64,000 nt of DNA from Neopestalotiopsis rosae (GCA_023078685.1 JALGAS010000004.1:4278001-4342000), one strand, 5' to 3'; positions 43,980 through 57,369 are shown, counted from the first letter of the stretch. Made by a program: numbers and translations. The notes: generated by a model not told the origin, from the sequence alone.

Positions 43980-46771
43980 TCAAATGACGTTGGGGGTCTG
44001 AGCTGGCGTAGACCGGGGGTATTCTCCAGGCACATGCGGAGTGCTGTCCATTCTACGGCCACCGGCAACAGGGCGAGAGGCATAGGTGTTCGAGTATGTA
44101 TCGCTGCTGACGGCAGAAAAGTCGCTGTCGGCTGCGCTGGGCACATGTCCTGCCCCCCCGTTGGTGTTGCCGTAATCATATGCAGCCACGGCCGGCGGGT
44201 ATGCAGGCTGGCTCTCTGGCTGACGGAATGCCGCGATGTTATTATTTTCTCTCAAGTGGTAGGCAATATTTGCTTCATGATCTTGTTGACCCGCAACCAT
44301 TGGGATTGGGGCTTCAGAAAACTGATGAAAGTTGCCATTATTGTTATAGTGTTGGGCCATGGCAGGCTCTCCATTGTAAGGGTTAATGCCGTCTTGGGCT
44401 GCCTGGTCATGGAGCATGGCAGCGTGACTTGGTGCTGTAGCCATGTTGTTCACACTTGGCGTCTTGCCGTAGTTCTGGCCGACCATGAGCTGAGATCTCC
44501 TGTTGCCAGGGTAGCCCTCTCCTACACCACTGCCCGGCAAAGCCCCGGCGGCTGCTATTGTGTCATAGTCGCTTATCGTCGTGTTACCATTTGTAATCCC
44601 GCCCCTCATGGCGTACTCACTGTGTTCTAGGAATCCAGAGCTTTGGCTGCTGGGAGACAGAGGCACCTGCAGGCCCCGTTGCGCATTGACCTGCAGGTCA
44701 GACGGGAATCGACCTCCCGGCGCTGGACGGTTCATGGAATCCGGACGCGATCCCGGGCTGGCAACAACGGCTGCAGCATTCTCTTCCGAAACAAAAGGCT
44801 CCTCATCCTCATCATCCACCATGCCGTCACTCGAAGCAGACCGCTGCGACGAACGCGACAAGGAACGTACGTGGCTACGCACAAAGTTGCTGCGCTCCTC
44901 GGGTGTCTTCTCCGTCAAGGCCTTGACGTCCTCGTACCAAGCCATCATGGTATCGTGGCTCTCAGCACGGAAGACCCACGTGTGCCCTCGGTGCATGGAA
45001 CCAGTCTGTCGTCCCTTGAGAATAAACTTGTTGGACGAACCTCCCTCGGTCGAATGTGATCCCACTTTTTGCTCTGGAAGGTAAAGAGACATGACAGGGG
45101 GTCCGCTCTTGTCCGCACTCTTGAATTCGTGCAAATGAGTTGGCGAGAGAACATACCTGATGGTGAATACAAGTGTCAGCTTCACGAATTAAACCAAAGA
45201 TAGATCACACGGTTCTATACGTACCATCCGGCTGTGTAGCTCTTCAAGTACTTGCTCTTGCGCTCCAGCAGACCAGCTCGGATCTCCTGACATGCATAGT
45301 GGTCGCGGCCAGGATAGTGGATGTGCTCGGCCATACGGACGGGTATCTCGGGATCGACAAATTGCTGGTCTCGTTGGACAAATGAGGTCCATTCATGGTC
45401 CTTGGGCATGGCGACTGGTCCGGCGCGTAACTCGTCGATGGCGCTATAGGCGGCATCGGATTCTCGCTTCAAGATACCGGCGTACGCGTTCCAAGACTTT
45501 TGAATCTCACCCACCACAATGGACTCGAGCTCGCGCCCAGAAGATTCAAGATTCAGGTAGGCTTGATGCAAGTAGTTTTCCTCATCAATTTGCCGCTCGA
45601 CCTGGCGGTCAACAGCCAGTCTCAGCAGGTAGGGATCCTGCTTGCCCGTAGTCAGCGAGGAATCCATCTCGGTCTGGCCCAGGACGTCCTGGAGAGTATT
45701 CACGGCTCTCCGCGTGTTGTCCATCTCCTTCTCCACCGAATTCTTGAAGTCTCCAGAGAGGCCCTTGATCTCCTTCATCTTCTGACCAAGGTCGCTCCTC
45801 AAACCAGTCAGGGCAAGAATGACATCCTCCTCGATTTCGCGTGCCTTGTTTGATTCGAGGATTGCTGTCTTATTATAGTCCCTCAGGATTTGCAGCGCAT
45901 CGTCAATGCCACCCGAGGCCAGGAAGCCGGGAGGGGTCGTAGTGTTATTCAAGACGTTGGCGAGCTTGAGCAGAGACTTGCCCCGGTGCTCGTAAAAGTT
46001 CTGAATTTCGCGAAAGTAGGTGATAAGGTCCTTGAGAATCTTGCGCCAAGTTTGAAACCTTGCCGACAAGGCCTCGGTGGGATTTCCAGTAGTGGGCACG
46101 GGACAATAGAAGGCGCTCATGGTCTCCTCGGGATCGTGAGAGCTCTGCAATGCCAAGCTGCGAACGCTTCCGGCCTTCATGCTACGACGACTGCTGCTGC
46201 GCATCAGGCTGCCAGTCCTCGAGCCGCTCCGACGCATGGAGCTCTTCTTCTTCAGGGTATTGCCCCGGGAGAGGGAAACGGAGCCGGTAGTGTTTGGGCC
46301 ATCGCCGACGGTGCTGAGCACCTCGGGACGCGAGGATATAGACGCCGATCGCTGCATAGCCTGTCTGTGTGCGGGTCCGTCGATGATGGAGCTACCTCTT
46401 ACACTGGCATCCCACTCCTCGGTGAACTTTGGTTGACGAGCCGCTAGATTGTATGGACTGCCGAGAGGTTGTGGGGAGGCGAGTTGGGCGTTGGCCAGGG
46501 TGTTTGAGAGGGTTTGGTCGTCGGTAGTGGGCTGTTGTTGATGATGTACCGGATAGTGCTGCTGCTGCTGCTGGTAGTGTGTGGTGGTGGGTGCAGGCTG
46601 TTGTTGTTGTTGGTAGGATGGAAAGTAGCTGTCTGCAGAGGTCGGGTTTCTGGAAAGGTGATTGTCTTGGTTAACAACAGAAGAGATCGCCGGCGCGGGC
46701 GGGTGTTGTTGTATATGATGATTATGGGCTGCAGAAGACGGGTGGTGCGGCAGCGGAGATCTGGCAGCCAT
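43980..46771 (-). CDS. SLM1: Slm1/Slm2 homologue, F-BAR-like and PH domain protein
   Basis: Plasma-membrane protein that binds PI(4,5)P2 and, in yeast, recruits and activates Ypk kinases under TORC2 and acts in actin organisation and eisosome stress signalling. Two exons (45225-46771, 43980-45156) give 907 residues, longer than yeast Slm1 (686). The first 200 residues are disordered with poly-Gln and His runs and a Ser/Arg-rich basic segment (LKKKSSMRRSGSRTGSLMRS). The helical F-BAR-like domain spans about 230-470 (ALSARFQTWRKILKDLITYF). The PH domain lies about 490-620 (AGLLERKSKYLKSYTAGW, then YVLSPTHLHEFKSADKSG and GHTWVFRAESHDTMMAWYED). The rest is disordered. The intron falls inside the PH domain and joins as TG|G in frame. 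The assignment to the Slm family is secure; 1 versus 2 cannot be separated. Confidence 0.9.
46515..46620 (-). repeat. Poly-Gln-coding trinucleotide tracts in SLM1
   Basis: CAG/CAA runs in the SLM1 reading frame encode at least three glutamine stretches of 4-5 residues mixed with His and Pro. Confidence 0.75.
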
Positions 46772-49700
46772 TATGACTGCAGGTGAGGTGACTGAGCACC
46801 CGACAGACTGGCTGAAATACTAAATGTATTGGACTGCCGGCAAAGCAGGTGCTGGTTTGGCTGGTTGGAATGCGCCAGCCGCTGTGTTGACGCAATCGCC
46901 AGGAATTAGTGAGAGCCGAGCTGCGACGTGCTTGGCCGAGTGCGTCCTAGCCTCCTACTAGAGACCCAAGTCCCTAGTGCAAGGTAAGTCAGTGTAATAA
47001 AATAGGATACATACAAATCACAAGTGTCTAGTTAGGTAGAAGAGACTGGAGGCTTGGGAGGCAGGAGGAGGGCTCGGGCGGGTTAGGTTAGATTGGGACG
47101 GGCGGCAGGTCGAACACTTACTTAGTTTCTAGCTAAGGCCCGGTAGACAGGTACCCAACTTACACGATCAAAATGAAAACTGACGAAATCGTGCCTCTCT
47201 CTTCGCTGGCGCCGGACTGTGTCTATGATCTAGCGCTCAGATATGTCAGATTAGCCCCTTCTCTTTTAGGCCTTGGCTCTTTTCTTGTCCTTGGCCCGGA
47301 GATGCGGCACTCACTAATGGGCCGGTTCTCTTGGGGGTCCCCCAAAAAGGTGGCTGCGAGTATTGGAGGGTGACGTTGTTTGCGGAATAGACCGACCGAT
47401 TTGGGCTGCTCTTCAGGTGTCCCTCGCGCAGGATTGGAAAAGCTAGAAGATGATACGTTGATGATGGCGGATCACGAGCAGTTCAAATGGATTCACGTTC
47501 GAAAGAGGAAGAACTAAAGGGGTAGAGAAAAAGCACAAGATCACGGAAAGTCTTGGCTTGTTTGAAGAAAAAAACTGCGATGTTGAACACCAAGGTAAGG
47601 CCTCAAGTATCGGGAGAGGATCGACAGCAAAAGTGAAGCCAGCTAACACACAAGCAATAATAGTGTGCACGTCGATCGGCGTCTTTTTCTCTTCTCTGCC
47701 GTTCGTTTTCTGCGTGATTGGTGCGAGGAAATATTGCAAAGCCTTGAGGAGGGCAAAGCAAGAGGAAGAAGGAAGAAAGGTAGGAAAAAAACAAGAAGAA
47801 TCACAAGATTTTGTGTCTTGTGTGTATTAAGCTATGTCGTGTCGAGTGTCTCTACATGGCAAGAGTGCCCATGTAATTCTCCTGATTTCCACAGTTGCCT
47901 CTTTCCAGGGATCATTGCACAGAATACTGTACAGAGTATACGTATCAGATAGCACAATCAATTGCCGATTTCACCAGAACCATGAAAACCCAGAAAAACA
48001 TTCATTCATGTTTTCCTGGGGTCGGGAATGGAGCCCAAGAAGAGACTTGAAGGACATGGAAATGGGTTCATGTCTATCCGCTTTCAGTATAAACATAGAC
48101 AAGGGTCTTCCCTCTTTTTGCATCCATGGCCGGTTGAAGTACCGTTCCAGGGCTCCAAAGGGCTCATGGGCTCGAGCTCAAGCTTCCCAGGTGCCTATGG
48201 GAAGGGTTTCAAGCAAGACAAGGGCCGGGGGCCACCTGTAATTGGCGTCACCGCGGGGTGGATTTTTTATTTCTCTCGCTTTTTTGCCTGGGTTGGCCGT
48301 CGCATATGACGTCAATCTGGCCGGTGGATGAGGGTCTGAACATGGATATTCGCAAACCTAGTGTAGCTTCAACTTTCCCCCAATGGACCCTGATCGTCGC
48401 ATCAGGCAAATGTTAGTTGATAATATATTTTTTTCTCTTTTCCTTTTTTACATGGGTTGTTTCGGATCTCGTTGTTTGATTGCATTTCAAGATGGTCGAA
48501 GGCAAAACGTCTTCCTGTATTCTCATACCGACGCATTATGTAGCTTGATGGGATCTTTCTGAGTTGTCATGTTCGCCCATCTCAAGCTGTGGCTGACAGC
48601 TTGAATATTCAGAATTAGATGAAAACATCACATGTTTAATCATTCGCATTATGAGTGTCGGTTGCCATGTGAACTACCACTATAGTGTACACTATATCTT
48701 AAAACCATGGTGGATAACGTGAGAACCCCCGAGTTCTACTATACTATACTAATCTGCCTCTACTATCAACTATGTAGGGATGGGGGGACCATGTCCCCAA
48801 ATTCACGGTATTTGGGGGGTTGCAAATTTCTAAGTAGCAGTTTTCCCATGTGCCGCTAAAGTTGAAAGGAATCAACGGCGTTACAGCTTACCAGAGTTCC
48901 TGGCGATCGTAATTATTTATGCTTTTCTTTCAGTACCTTTTCCTTCTTCACTGAGCATTCATTACCAGGAAAGCCACAAATTTCCATGGCTGTATACTGC
49001 CCGCCTACCTGCACACTCTCTGCCAACCGACCAGTAGTTGTTGCAATCGCTTCCATCACGACTGCAACGCATTACATTGCAACGAGATGGTTTCTGCACG
49101 CACACAAGACAGACAACACTCCCACCGGCAATCCAGTATTGGGAGGCCGCCCCCAGAACAATTGCTTGCTGATCCATTGAAGCACGATTACGTAGGTAGC
49201 GCCTGGGGGAGTTCCCTTATTACGGCACCACCCACCCAGGTTCTTGGGATTTGACGCGCTGCGTGCCAAGCCTCAGGTGAACCCACCCGGGATCAGTGCA
49301 ACCCGGCTCTAGGTTAGTTTGGTATGCAGTCTACACATCATTTATCGTGAATATCGAGAGCATCAATTGCGAGCGCCTTCATCGAGAGACTTGAAAATAC
49401 ATGGAAATAAATAACGACATGAGGAAATGAGAAAAACGTAAAATCTTCTGATGTTACAGAACTTATATGTCCCCTACCTTGTCGTCAATGGATCGAGAAT
49501 CTGATTTTGACGATTACATTCTCGTACACATTGGTCACCCTAGAGTAACCCTCAGAGAACGGAAGTTCTGCCACGTATCGATGATGACGATGAACTGTTT
49601 GTCTTACAGCCATAACTACAATGCAAGTTCAAGACTCATTCTCATTCACTCATTTTCATTAGCCAATTATATTGACAAAGACAATTCAGCCGGATTACAT

Positions 49701-50119
49701 GCTGCATCATCCTTCTTCTGATTCGTCGCTCGCTACAGCTAAACAACCTTTGGAGAGCGCGACTTGTATTCCCATTACGCAGTGAATGCCATTTATTTCC
49801 CGACGTGTAAAACCTTTACGCCGCGCCAATGATGCTGAAAAAGATGCCGATGCTGTTCCACAAGACAGTCCCAACAACTCCGAATCCAATACGCCAGTGT
49901 CCCAATGCAGAGATAACAACCCCCTATGCTGCTCGTCTGTCTTAACCAGTGTAGAGTTGGCCAAGAAGCTGTATAGAAGACGCGGAAAGTCGAACCTCGG
50001 AGGGAAAAAAAAAAGAATAGAATATGCACTCATCCACGAGGGGTATCATCTCTGTACGTCAAACTCGATAGACCTCTCGCAAGCCGTGTGCCCTTCTTGC
50101 TTGCCAGCCAGGCTCTCCT
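46772..50119. other. Gene-poor intergenic region, 3.3 kb
   Basis: This lies between the SLM1 start and the LDB17 stop, both on the minus strand. The first part serves as the SLM1 promoter. Short frames at 49467-49721 and 49786-50235 are not supported. A 16-base perfect palindrome lies at 48681-48696. Confidence 0.4.
48681..48696. repeat. 16-bp perfect palindrome
   Basis: The sequence TATAGTGTACACTATA is its own reverse complement. Its function, if any, is unknown. Confidence 0.7.
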
Positions 50120-51827
50120 CTAAGTTGCAGGAGCTGGCGGAGAATCCGACATCTTGGGTCTGTTCATTCGCCGCGGCGGTGGAGCCTTTGGGGGAAGCTT
50201 CTTCGCTGGCATATCCAATCCGTTGCCGTTGGTAGCCATATGAAGGGCAACGGGCACAGAATTGCCAAGCCGAGACTTGGTTGGGATTTCTGGTAGCGGC
50301 CGCCTCTGTCTCCTGGTTGGTGGTGGAGGCGCCGCCTTGGAGTCTCTCCGAAAAGGCTGTGCCTCAACCTCGGGCGAGGAGGCGGCTTCAGATGATGCAA
50401 CGTCGTTGATGTCCACCTCATCTTTTCGACTCGGCGTCTGGACACCTGGTTTCTCAGACACAGCAGCCACGTCAACCACACTAATCTTGCTGGCCGATTC
50501 GTTTGAGGTCAGGCTGATACCCAAGAGTTTTCTTGCGATTTCCCCTGCGCCGGCGCCGTCTGCCGCTAGCCACTTCACCTTGGACACACGATCGACAAGC
50601 CTCGCCGTTGTTTCGTCCGGCGGCGCAAAATGGTAGCTTCCCGTGCCAGCAAGTATGTTGAGGACCTTGATGATCTCGTCTCTCTTGTAATGTGGCGGCG
50701 TATTCAGTTGTGTGTGTGCCAGAAGCGGGTATAGCACGCGCAAGTAGGTGTGCCGCAGTGACAGATACTCGTTGGGAAGGTCGAGGAGGTTCCGAATAAT
50801 GACGTCTAGCAGTACGCGGAGATCATTGGTATAGAAATATTCATATGTTGCCTTGGTGGTGAAGAGTAGGTAGAGAAGCTTCAGAATCAGTAGCTGCAAC
50901 GATGTCTCGGTCTCGCGGTTTAGCAGCAGAATAAGGTTCTCGCCAAAGGTCCGATATATTGGGCCGTAAAGGGAGAGACCTTTGACCACACGGTTCGTCA
51001 AAGCAGCGCTGGGCGAATCTGGAGTCATGGCTGCGGTTGTGGAAGCCACCATGTATTGTTCATTCAATACGAGCAGGACGCGAATTATGGAGTAATGATA
51101 GGGGTCGTGCGCGTCGTCGGACAGACCCTCAATGAGTTGGAAGAGATAGGTGATGAAGCCATCGTCGACGTGCAAGAGGTCCTCGACGCGGAGCTTCTCG
51201 ACACGAGACATTTCGTACACAAGTTCGAGCAGCAATCGGTGAAGACTCGGGTCGTCTTGCTCGTGTCCGTTTATCAGCTCGAGCAGACGATGGAAGCAGC
51301 CCTCGTCGATCATTCGGCGGTACGTGGTATCTTCAACACGGCCGTCCAGCAGCAGGAAGCTCGCAACGACGTAGAGGGGGGCAGCCTCGTCTTCTTCGAG
51401 CAGACTGTAGATTATCTGCATACGAACGTATTCGGGATTCGCATTAAAGAGGCTGCCCTCCAGGAGCTTCTGGGAGCAAGCCGCAACATCGTCCTCGGAC
51501 TGGGAGAATTCCTCGCGGCACTTGGCTGCCAGGCATAGCCATGATCGGAGCGCATCGTCAATGGTTTCGTGAGCGTGGCCGGGACATTGTGTTGCAATAA
51601 CCTGCTCGATTTCTGTAACGATAATAATTGTTAGTAAGTATTGGCGACAGTCCCCCGAGTCTAGTAGTCAATGTCTACCTCTCTCACAGCCACACTTCCC
51701 CGTGGAAAAGGTGGCAGACCATGCAACCAAGACATTGAAAAAATTGATAATCTTTTGGAAGTAGACACGTACCGTCCCAGAGCTGTTGTTCCGTCTCTAT
51801 GGTATAGGACGTGTCCGAATCGGCCAT
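50120..51827 (-). CDS. LDB17: Ldb17-type actin/endocytosis regulator (DUF2013, SPIN90-like)
   Basis: Cortical actin-patch protein. Yeast Ldb17 and fission yeast Dip1 belong to this SPIN90-related family, which seeds branched actin through Arp2/3 at endocytic sites. Two exons (51773-51827, 50120-51612) give 515 residues, near yeast (491). Exon 1 encodes MADSDTSYTIETEQQLWD. The 159-nt intron joins as G|AA, giving EIEQVIATQCPGHAHETIDD. The helical armadillo-like core runs to about residue 360, with LINGHEQDDPSLHRLLLELV and the conserved LRHTYLRVLYPLLAHTQLN. The C-terminal 130 residues are Pro-rich and basic (PPPPTRRQRRPLPEIPTKSR, KKLPPKAPPPRR), with likely SH3 ligands; yeast Ldb17 binds Sla1 SH3 domains in this way. 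Confidence 0.88.
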
Positions 51828-53117
51828 GTTGGTGGTTGTTTGATCATGAAACGGGTGAGCGCCAGAGTATCCAGGCGCATCACGATTGCGACCTCTCGTC
51901 TTCTGAACAATGAAGTGACGACGAACAAGAGAAGCAAGGCAATCTGTGAGCAAGCAGCCTGGGGACTTGGACAAAGCGTACCGATGCGACGCCCTCCCGA
52001 GTTCCCTCAGTCCTGTAACAGTGCCGTTTCGTAATGGCGATTAGGTTAAACCAAGACTCTGGGTATCACCTAATCTACAGTACCGTAGTGGTTGGTGGTT
52101 ATCTGACGTGCCAGTTGATCAAATGCCCTCCCCTCCTTTGAAGTGCGGGACGGAAATTCTGGACACTCGACTTCAGCCGAAAGAAAAAGGATGTCGGCAT
52201 GGGAGGAAAAAAAAAGTGGCAGGGGACTTCTCCATCTCGATTCAGTGCATTTAGTGTAGACTGTCCCCTAACTACCCTGCAGGACGCCAGTAACAAGGCG
52301 CCTGCTAGGTTGCGGCTGCCGGCATCTTTGAAAGACAACCGCACCAAGGTTAGGAGGTAGGTATAATTCTGTCCGTGGCTGGCACCTTCCAATATTTATG
52401 GTATTGTTGATTATATTCCCTTTTCTCGGAGCTGATATTCGTAGAGCGAATGACACTCCTATAACCTACAGTTGGAAAACATATCGCCACTTGCCCACAT
52501 GTATCAGATGTCAGTCTACTGACTCTCAACTCTTGAGCACTTAGAGTAATTGATCTCAATATTGATCTAACACTCCCGAATGACTCGGTAATCATGGCTC
52601 TAATTCAGCATCCAAGTCTTGACTTGACTACTACAGCTCACAGTGTACCTTTCTATCATCTACATGTCAGTAGAGCACATGGTCATGTACGTAGACATTT
52701 GTCATTTAATTACTGATAAGTTAATTTTGATTCCAACATACTTAGTTGCCGTCTGTTCTTTTCAAGTTTCTTTGAATTATGTGATCAAGCGGCTCATATG
52801 CTACAAAGTCATATTCTTCTTTTTCTTCTTCATTCCAAAAGCACGCGCGCCAGTCTGATGCTGAGCAAGTCGTTGTCCCTGCACGGTAAGTAAGTGCGGT
52901 ATTCCTACTCGCAGTCTCTACTTTCCTTCTGTTTCACCACATCTGATCGCAGTTGCGAGGCCGTATTATGTGAGTTCTATAGCCGCTGAACCTTATCCGC
53001 GCATACCAGGCGAATACCGATAAATCACAGTGAGCTTCGCCTGTTGGTATCCCTCTGTCTAGTAACATTATGAATTTCACCTTCCAACTCTGATGGCCTT
53101 GTCAGAACTAAACGCCA
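51828..53117. other. Intergenic: LDB17 promoter and MSN5 3' region
   Basis: About 1.3 kb with no supported gene. A T-rich tract lies near 52817-52835. Confidence 0.4.
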
Positions 53118-56100
53118 CTATTGCTGGCCGAACAGACCAGCAACACCCTCCAGGCCTTCCTCAGCCTGTCCGTTCGCCCCCCGGTTCACTGCCGGAGTCA
53201 TAAATTCCTGAGCCATCTGACTTCGTGAGGCCTTCTTGCCATGCGATTTGCGAGCCGACGATAGAGGACCAACACTAGTGCCCAGTCTTCCTAGCTCTGA
53301 AATGCTTACTCCTTTGAGTTCACTAAACAGTAGCAAAACGCTGTTGCGTTGAAGCTTGGAGTTCTGAGTGCTGCAGATCTTCTCGATTGCCTCGTTGATA
53401 TCCTCTTGCCTCAAGTTGGGAATAGACTGCAAGACGCTCTTCGGAGTGTTTGTAAGCGGGCTGTAGTTGGCGATTATTGCTCCGATAAAGGTGGCAATCT
53501 CCTTCTGCAAGTCGACAAAGTAGTGCTCGTTCATGGATTGGACGCACGCTCTCAGCACGTCGTTTGAGATATACTCACGAATGAGTGAGGCGGTGGCTGC
53601 CGGAATAGGTGAATTGTCTACGGTTCCGGGGCCGTGGCTATCAGACGTCATATCCATCTCTTGCACAGTACGGAAATCGGGGATGATGGAGCGGAATACT
53701 CGGAGCATGATACTGCAGCAACGTGTATCACGCACACGGATAACATGGGTGCAGAACACGAGCAGTGGCTCCACAATTTCGGAGTTCATGAGGCAGAACT
53801 TTCGGAGGGTTGGGTACCGCCTGGTACTTTCCTCGCTGCTCGTGAGGACGGGGAGATCTGTTCCTGTTAAAATCATGGTGGAAAGGAGATGGTCAAGACA
53901 GAAGGAGAAGTGAAAGAAGCAGAAAAAGAAGAAGAAAAGGGTAGGGGAGTGGAGCATTCAATGACTTACTCATTCTGGCCGGGTCCAGGAAATCGGCCAC
54001 CATCATCACCGCCGTGTATGTCAGCTGCCTCAAAATACTTTCTGACTTCATCTCTTCAGCCAGAGCAGCCTCGCCAGCTTGAACTCCCTTTTGCGTTTCC
54101 AGCTTCTCCCATTCCGATGTTATCTTGGCGTCCATCTGCTGGAACGACGCTGCCATCAGTGGTGGGAGAAAATGGTCGCGAAGGTTGGTCGGACAACTGT
54201 CGACAAGATAGCGCACGAGATTGAGCAGGTTGATCTGCTGATGCGGTGATAGAGAGTAGGAGTTTGCCATGAGTGCGTTGGCAAGAGGTCCTGGCAATTC
54301 CTTGAAGCCATAGAACTCCATTTCCAGTCGACTCATGCAATATAGAATCGCGTAAACTGACTCCCGCACAAATCGGATTGATCCTCGTATGGTAGAGCCA
54401 AGACCCTCCATAGTGTGTTTCTTGTCCAACACACGAGCATAGAATTCGTCCTTGGAGCCTTCCGAGATACCCGCTTGCCAGAACCTATCTGTAAGTACGC
54501 GGCCAACAATGGACTTCATTTCCGGTGGCAGACCAGTCCAGCTGTCAGGGGAAGCCGATGCGTGTGCGTGACTAAGCAGTGTCAGTTGACTCTAAACCGG
54601 GTCGCGTTATGATGGGTCGTACCTCAAGAAGTTCAGAAGCTCAGGCAGGATAAAAGGATATCCATCTTGCCAAAGCGCGCATGCAGTCCTGTAAGCGACA
54701 GTTTCCTTGTCAATTTTCTCGACGGAGGCAGTCAGCATTGACTTTGTAGGTCGGAGCGGTAGGAGCTAGAAATGATTGTTAGTAACTGAGGTTGGGCTTG
54801 GGGGAATCTGGCTACTTGCCGTTTGTCGTTCCTCCATTTCCGCTTGCAAAGCCTTGCCTTCATCGTCCAATTCCATTGAACCCCAGTCGGCGACTTCATG
54901 AACTCGCCGTCTAGCGAGATACTCTTGCGCCTTGTCCAAAGCCATCATCTGGCAGAAACCACTATACGACGCCAAAGCCTCCTTGAGCTTATCGTTACGC
55001 CATTGTGACTTGATTGGCTGCACAAATTCTTGGAGCTTTTGAATCTTGGTATCCCGATCGAGTCGGCTGCATCGGTGACTATTCCGGTCAGTTAAATTGA
55101 ATCAAATGTGACTCGGGGTGAGTGGGAAGCATACATGATTGTGAAAAGAAAAGTCTGATATGTAATCTGGCGCTTCTCGTCCATGGTGCCGGAGGCAATC
55201 ATGTCATTGACCTTGGCAGAGATCTGATCGTATACTTCCTGTTCAATTGTGTTAGAATAAGCTTGCGGAACCAAGACAACCCAATCTTACCAAGAGGTGA
55301 TCTGGCATTTTTGCTGCGAGTCTTTGCAATTCGAGCATGCTCTCAGTCTGCAAGTCTTTGATGGCTTCGTTGTACTGCCGATATTCGGGCTGTGGTGCCG
55401 GCCACGTCATGAGAATATGCTCCAATACCTTCAGCATAAAGCGTGGTTTTCTGTCGAGGGCCGTAGTGGAAAAAACGACCAGAAGTTGGAGAACACGCTT
55501 CCGTATTATAGGATCCTGGGCAAATAACATGAGTATGCTGCACAAGACATCCCAACATTGCGTCCAGACTTACCTGGAAAGACATGGATAAAACACGGGT
55601 AGCCCAGTCCTCCAACATATCCTCAAGGGAACCAATATCTTCAGGCTTGACATCATCCCTGCCGCGCCACTTCAAACAGCCCCTAAGAGAGGCTTCTATC
55701 ACTGTGGCCTGCGCATCTACACGCAGGACTGAAGGGGAGTTCTTTTCATATTTGGATGGATCGAAAGAGGGTTGTCCGTCGTAGGGATTCTGCAGCACAT
55801 TCTCCGTTTGTCTGAGAACATGTGAGACTGCATCGGCCAGTTTGAGCTGCACTATAAGCTCAATGATAGTTGAGGCATAACGCCTGTAATTGCCAAGGAA
55901 CGCATGCCGCTCCGGTACCGTGTCAGTATCCTCCATCAGGAAGAGAAAAGTTGGGTCTTGGGTGTCCTCTGGTAAGCTCTCGTATCTTACCAACCTCGAA
56001 GCACAGAGCTCTAGTAGCGGACCGATGAAATCTTGCAACTCCGCGATGCTCTGCCCCAATGACTTGTGACCTAGCAAGCGTGTCCAGGTAACTAGCACAG

Positions 56101-57369
56101 GGATCGATACCACCAGACTCTGGCTTTGTGCAACCATTAGGAGTAAGCGCAAAAAGCCTTGGAAATCCACTCGGTCTGGCTCTTTGGGCAGAACCGCGAA
56201 CCGTCGGTCGAGGTAGTTGCCCAGAAAGGAGACCAGCTCTGAGAGCCTTTTGCCAAACTGATACTTGTCGTCATCTATATCTTCAGCATCCACGGTAGAC
56301 CATTGGAAAAGTTGACCAAACAGCTCAACACATTGACTATTATATAATGGCACAACCAGGTCGAGGAACTCTTGATCCACTAGACTGGTGCGTGAGTAGA
56401 GAGCGTGCATGGCTTGCAGCGCACCCTGTTTGGCGAAAATTAGTGAAATGAAGAGTAATGAAGCCACATGGAACCTACCTTTTGCACTGCTATATGGGAG
56501 GCACGCAAGCCCTGGCACATGGTGGGCACGCATCCGGTTGCAGTTGCGGCGTTTGGGATTACCCATGGCATTAGTGAGAACAAGACAGCAAATCCTCTGA
56601 CGGCACAGCTTCGAAGCTCATCGTTATTCTGCAAATCACCCGACAGGCACTGACTCAAGAATTGAGTAATCCTGCCCAACCATCCTTCGTCACCGCATCT
56701 GACCTCTGGGCCAGCCTCTCTGTTCGGAAAGGTCTCGAGCAGCACGGCCGCAGGTGTGAAGATTTCGACAGAAGCCCTACTGAGAAGGCCCTCACGCGCG
56801 GTAACGGCTGGGTCGTCGGAGTTGAAGATTTCGTCAGACAGCGTTTCGAGAATCAGGAGCACTAGCTCTTTGTGTACTGCCGAGTCGGGAACCATCCAGA
56901 GCTGCACCAGAAGGGCATCCATATCCATCCAGGGCTCGACCCAGGAGCGCTTGGCTACCTCGACCCATAGTTGAGCAATCTTGTTACGCAAATATCCAGG
57001 ATCTTCTCTGGAGACGCTCGAGGCAAGCTCCAATACCCATTGACGGAGGGCAGCCTGGTGTTCCTCGGGGTATTTGTTCCACTTGTGTTTGATAGCATTT
57101 TCGAGAAGCGACAGAGCATAATGGCGAACGACGGGGGATTGGCTTCTGTCGGAGGCAAGCGTGTAGCCATGCGAGGGGGCTTCGTCGAGGTTCTTGACAT
57201 GCTCGAGGAACTGCTGGGCTTCTTGGCGGTCCTGATTTGAGGCTCGCGGGTTGTGAATAAGCTCAAGAGCTTCGTGGATTTTGGGCAGGACCGACATGTC
57301 GCCGGCCTGTCCATTGACGACTCCGGATCCCGCCATGGCAGAACTTCCATTGACGTGTTGAGACGCCAT
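53118..57369 (-). CDS. MSN5: Karyopherin Msn5 / exportin-5 homologue
   Basis: Importin-beta family nuclear transport receptor. Yeast Msn5 exports phosphorylated proteins and imports others, and also exports tRNA; animal XPO5 exports small RNAs. Eight exons (56479-57369, 55574-56425, 55291-55515, 55135-55238, 54820-55078, 54623-54765, 53970-54571, 53118-53863) give 1273 residues, near yeast (1224). The N-terminal HEAT repeats that contact Ran are seen from residue 25 (LPKIHEALELIHNPRASNQD, then PVVRHYALSLLENAIKHKWN). Helical repeats run to the end (DLPVLTSSEESTRRYPTLRK, KSVLQSIPNLRQEDINEAIE). Intron 5 has a GC donor (GCAAGT) and a TAG acceptor. The final intron has two acceptors six bases apart. 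All junctions keep the frame. Confidence 0.9.

Noticed and set aside
49786..50235. Plus-strand 149-codon frame overlapping the LDB17 3' end
   Set aside because: It overlaps the certain LDB17 coding region in antisense, and its free part has no recognisable domain.
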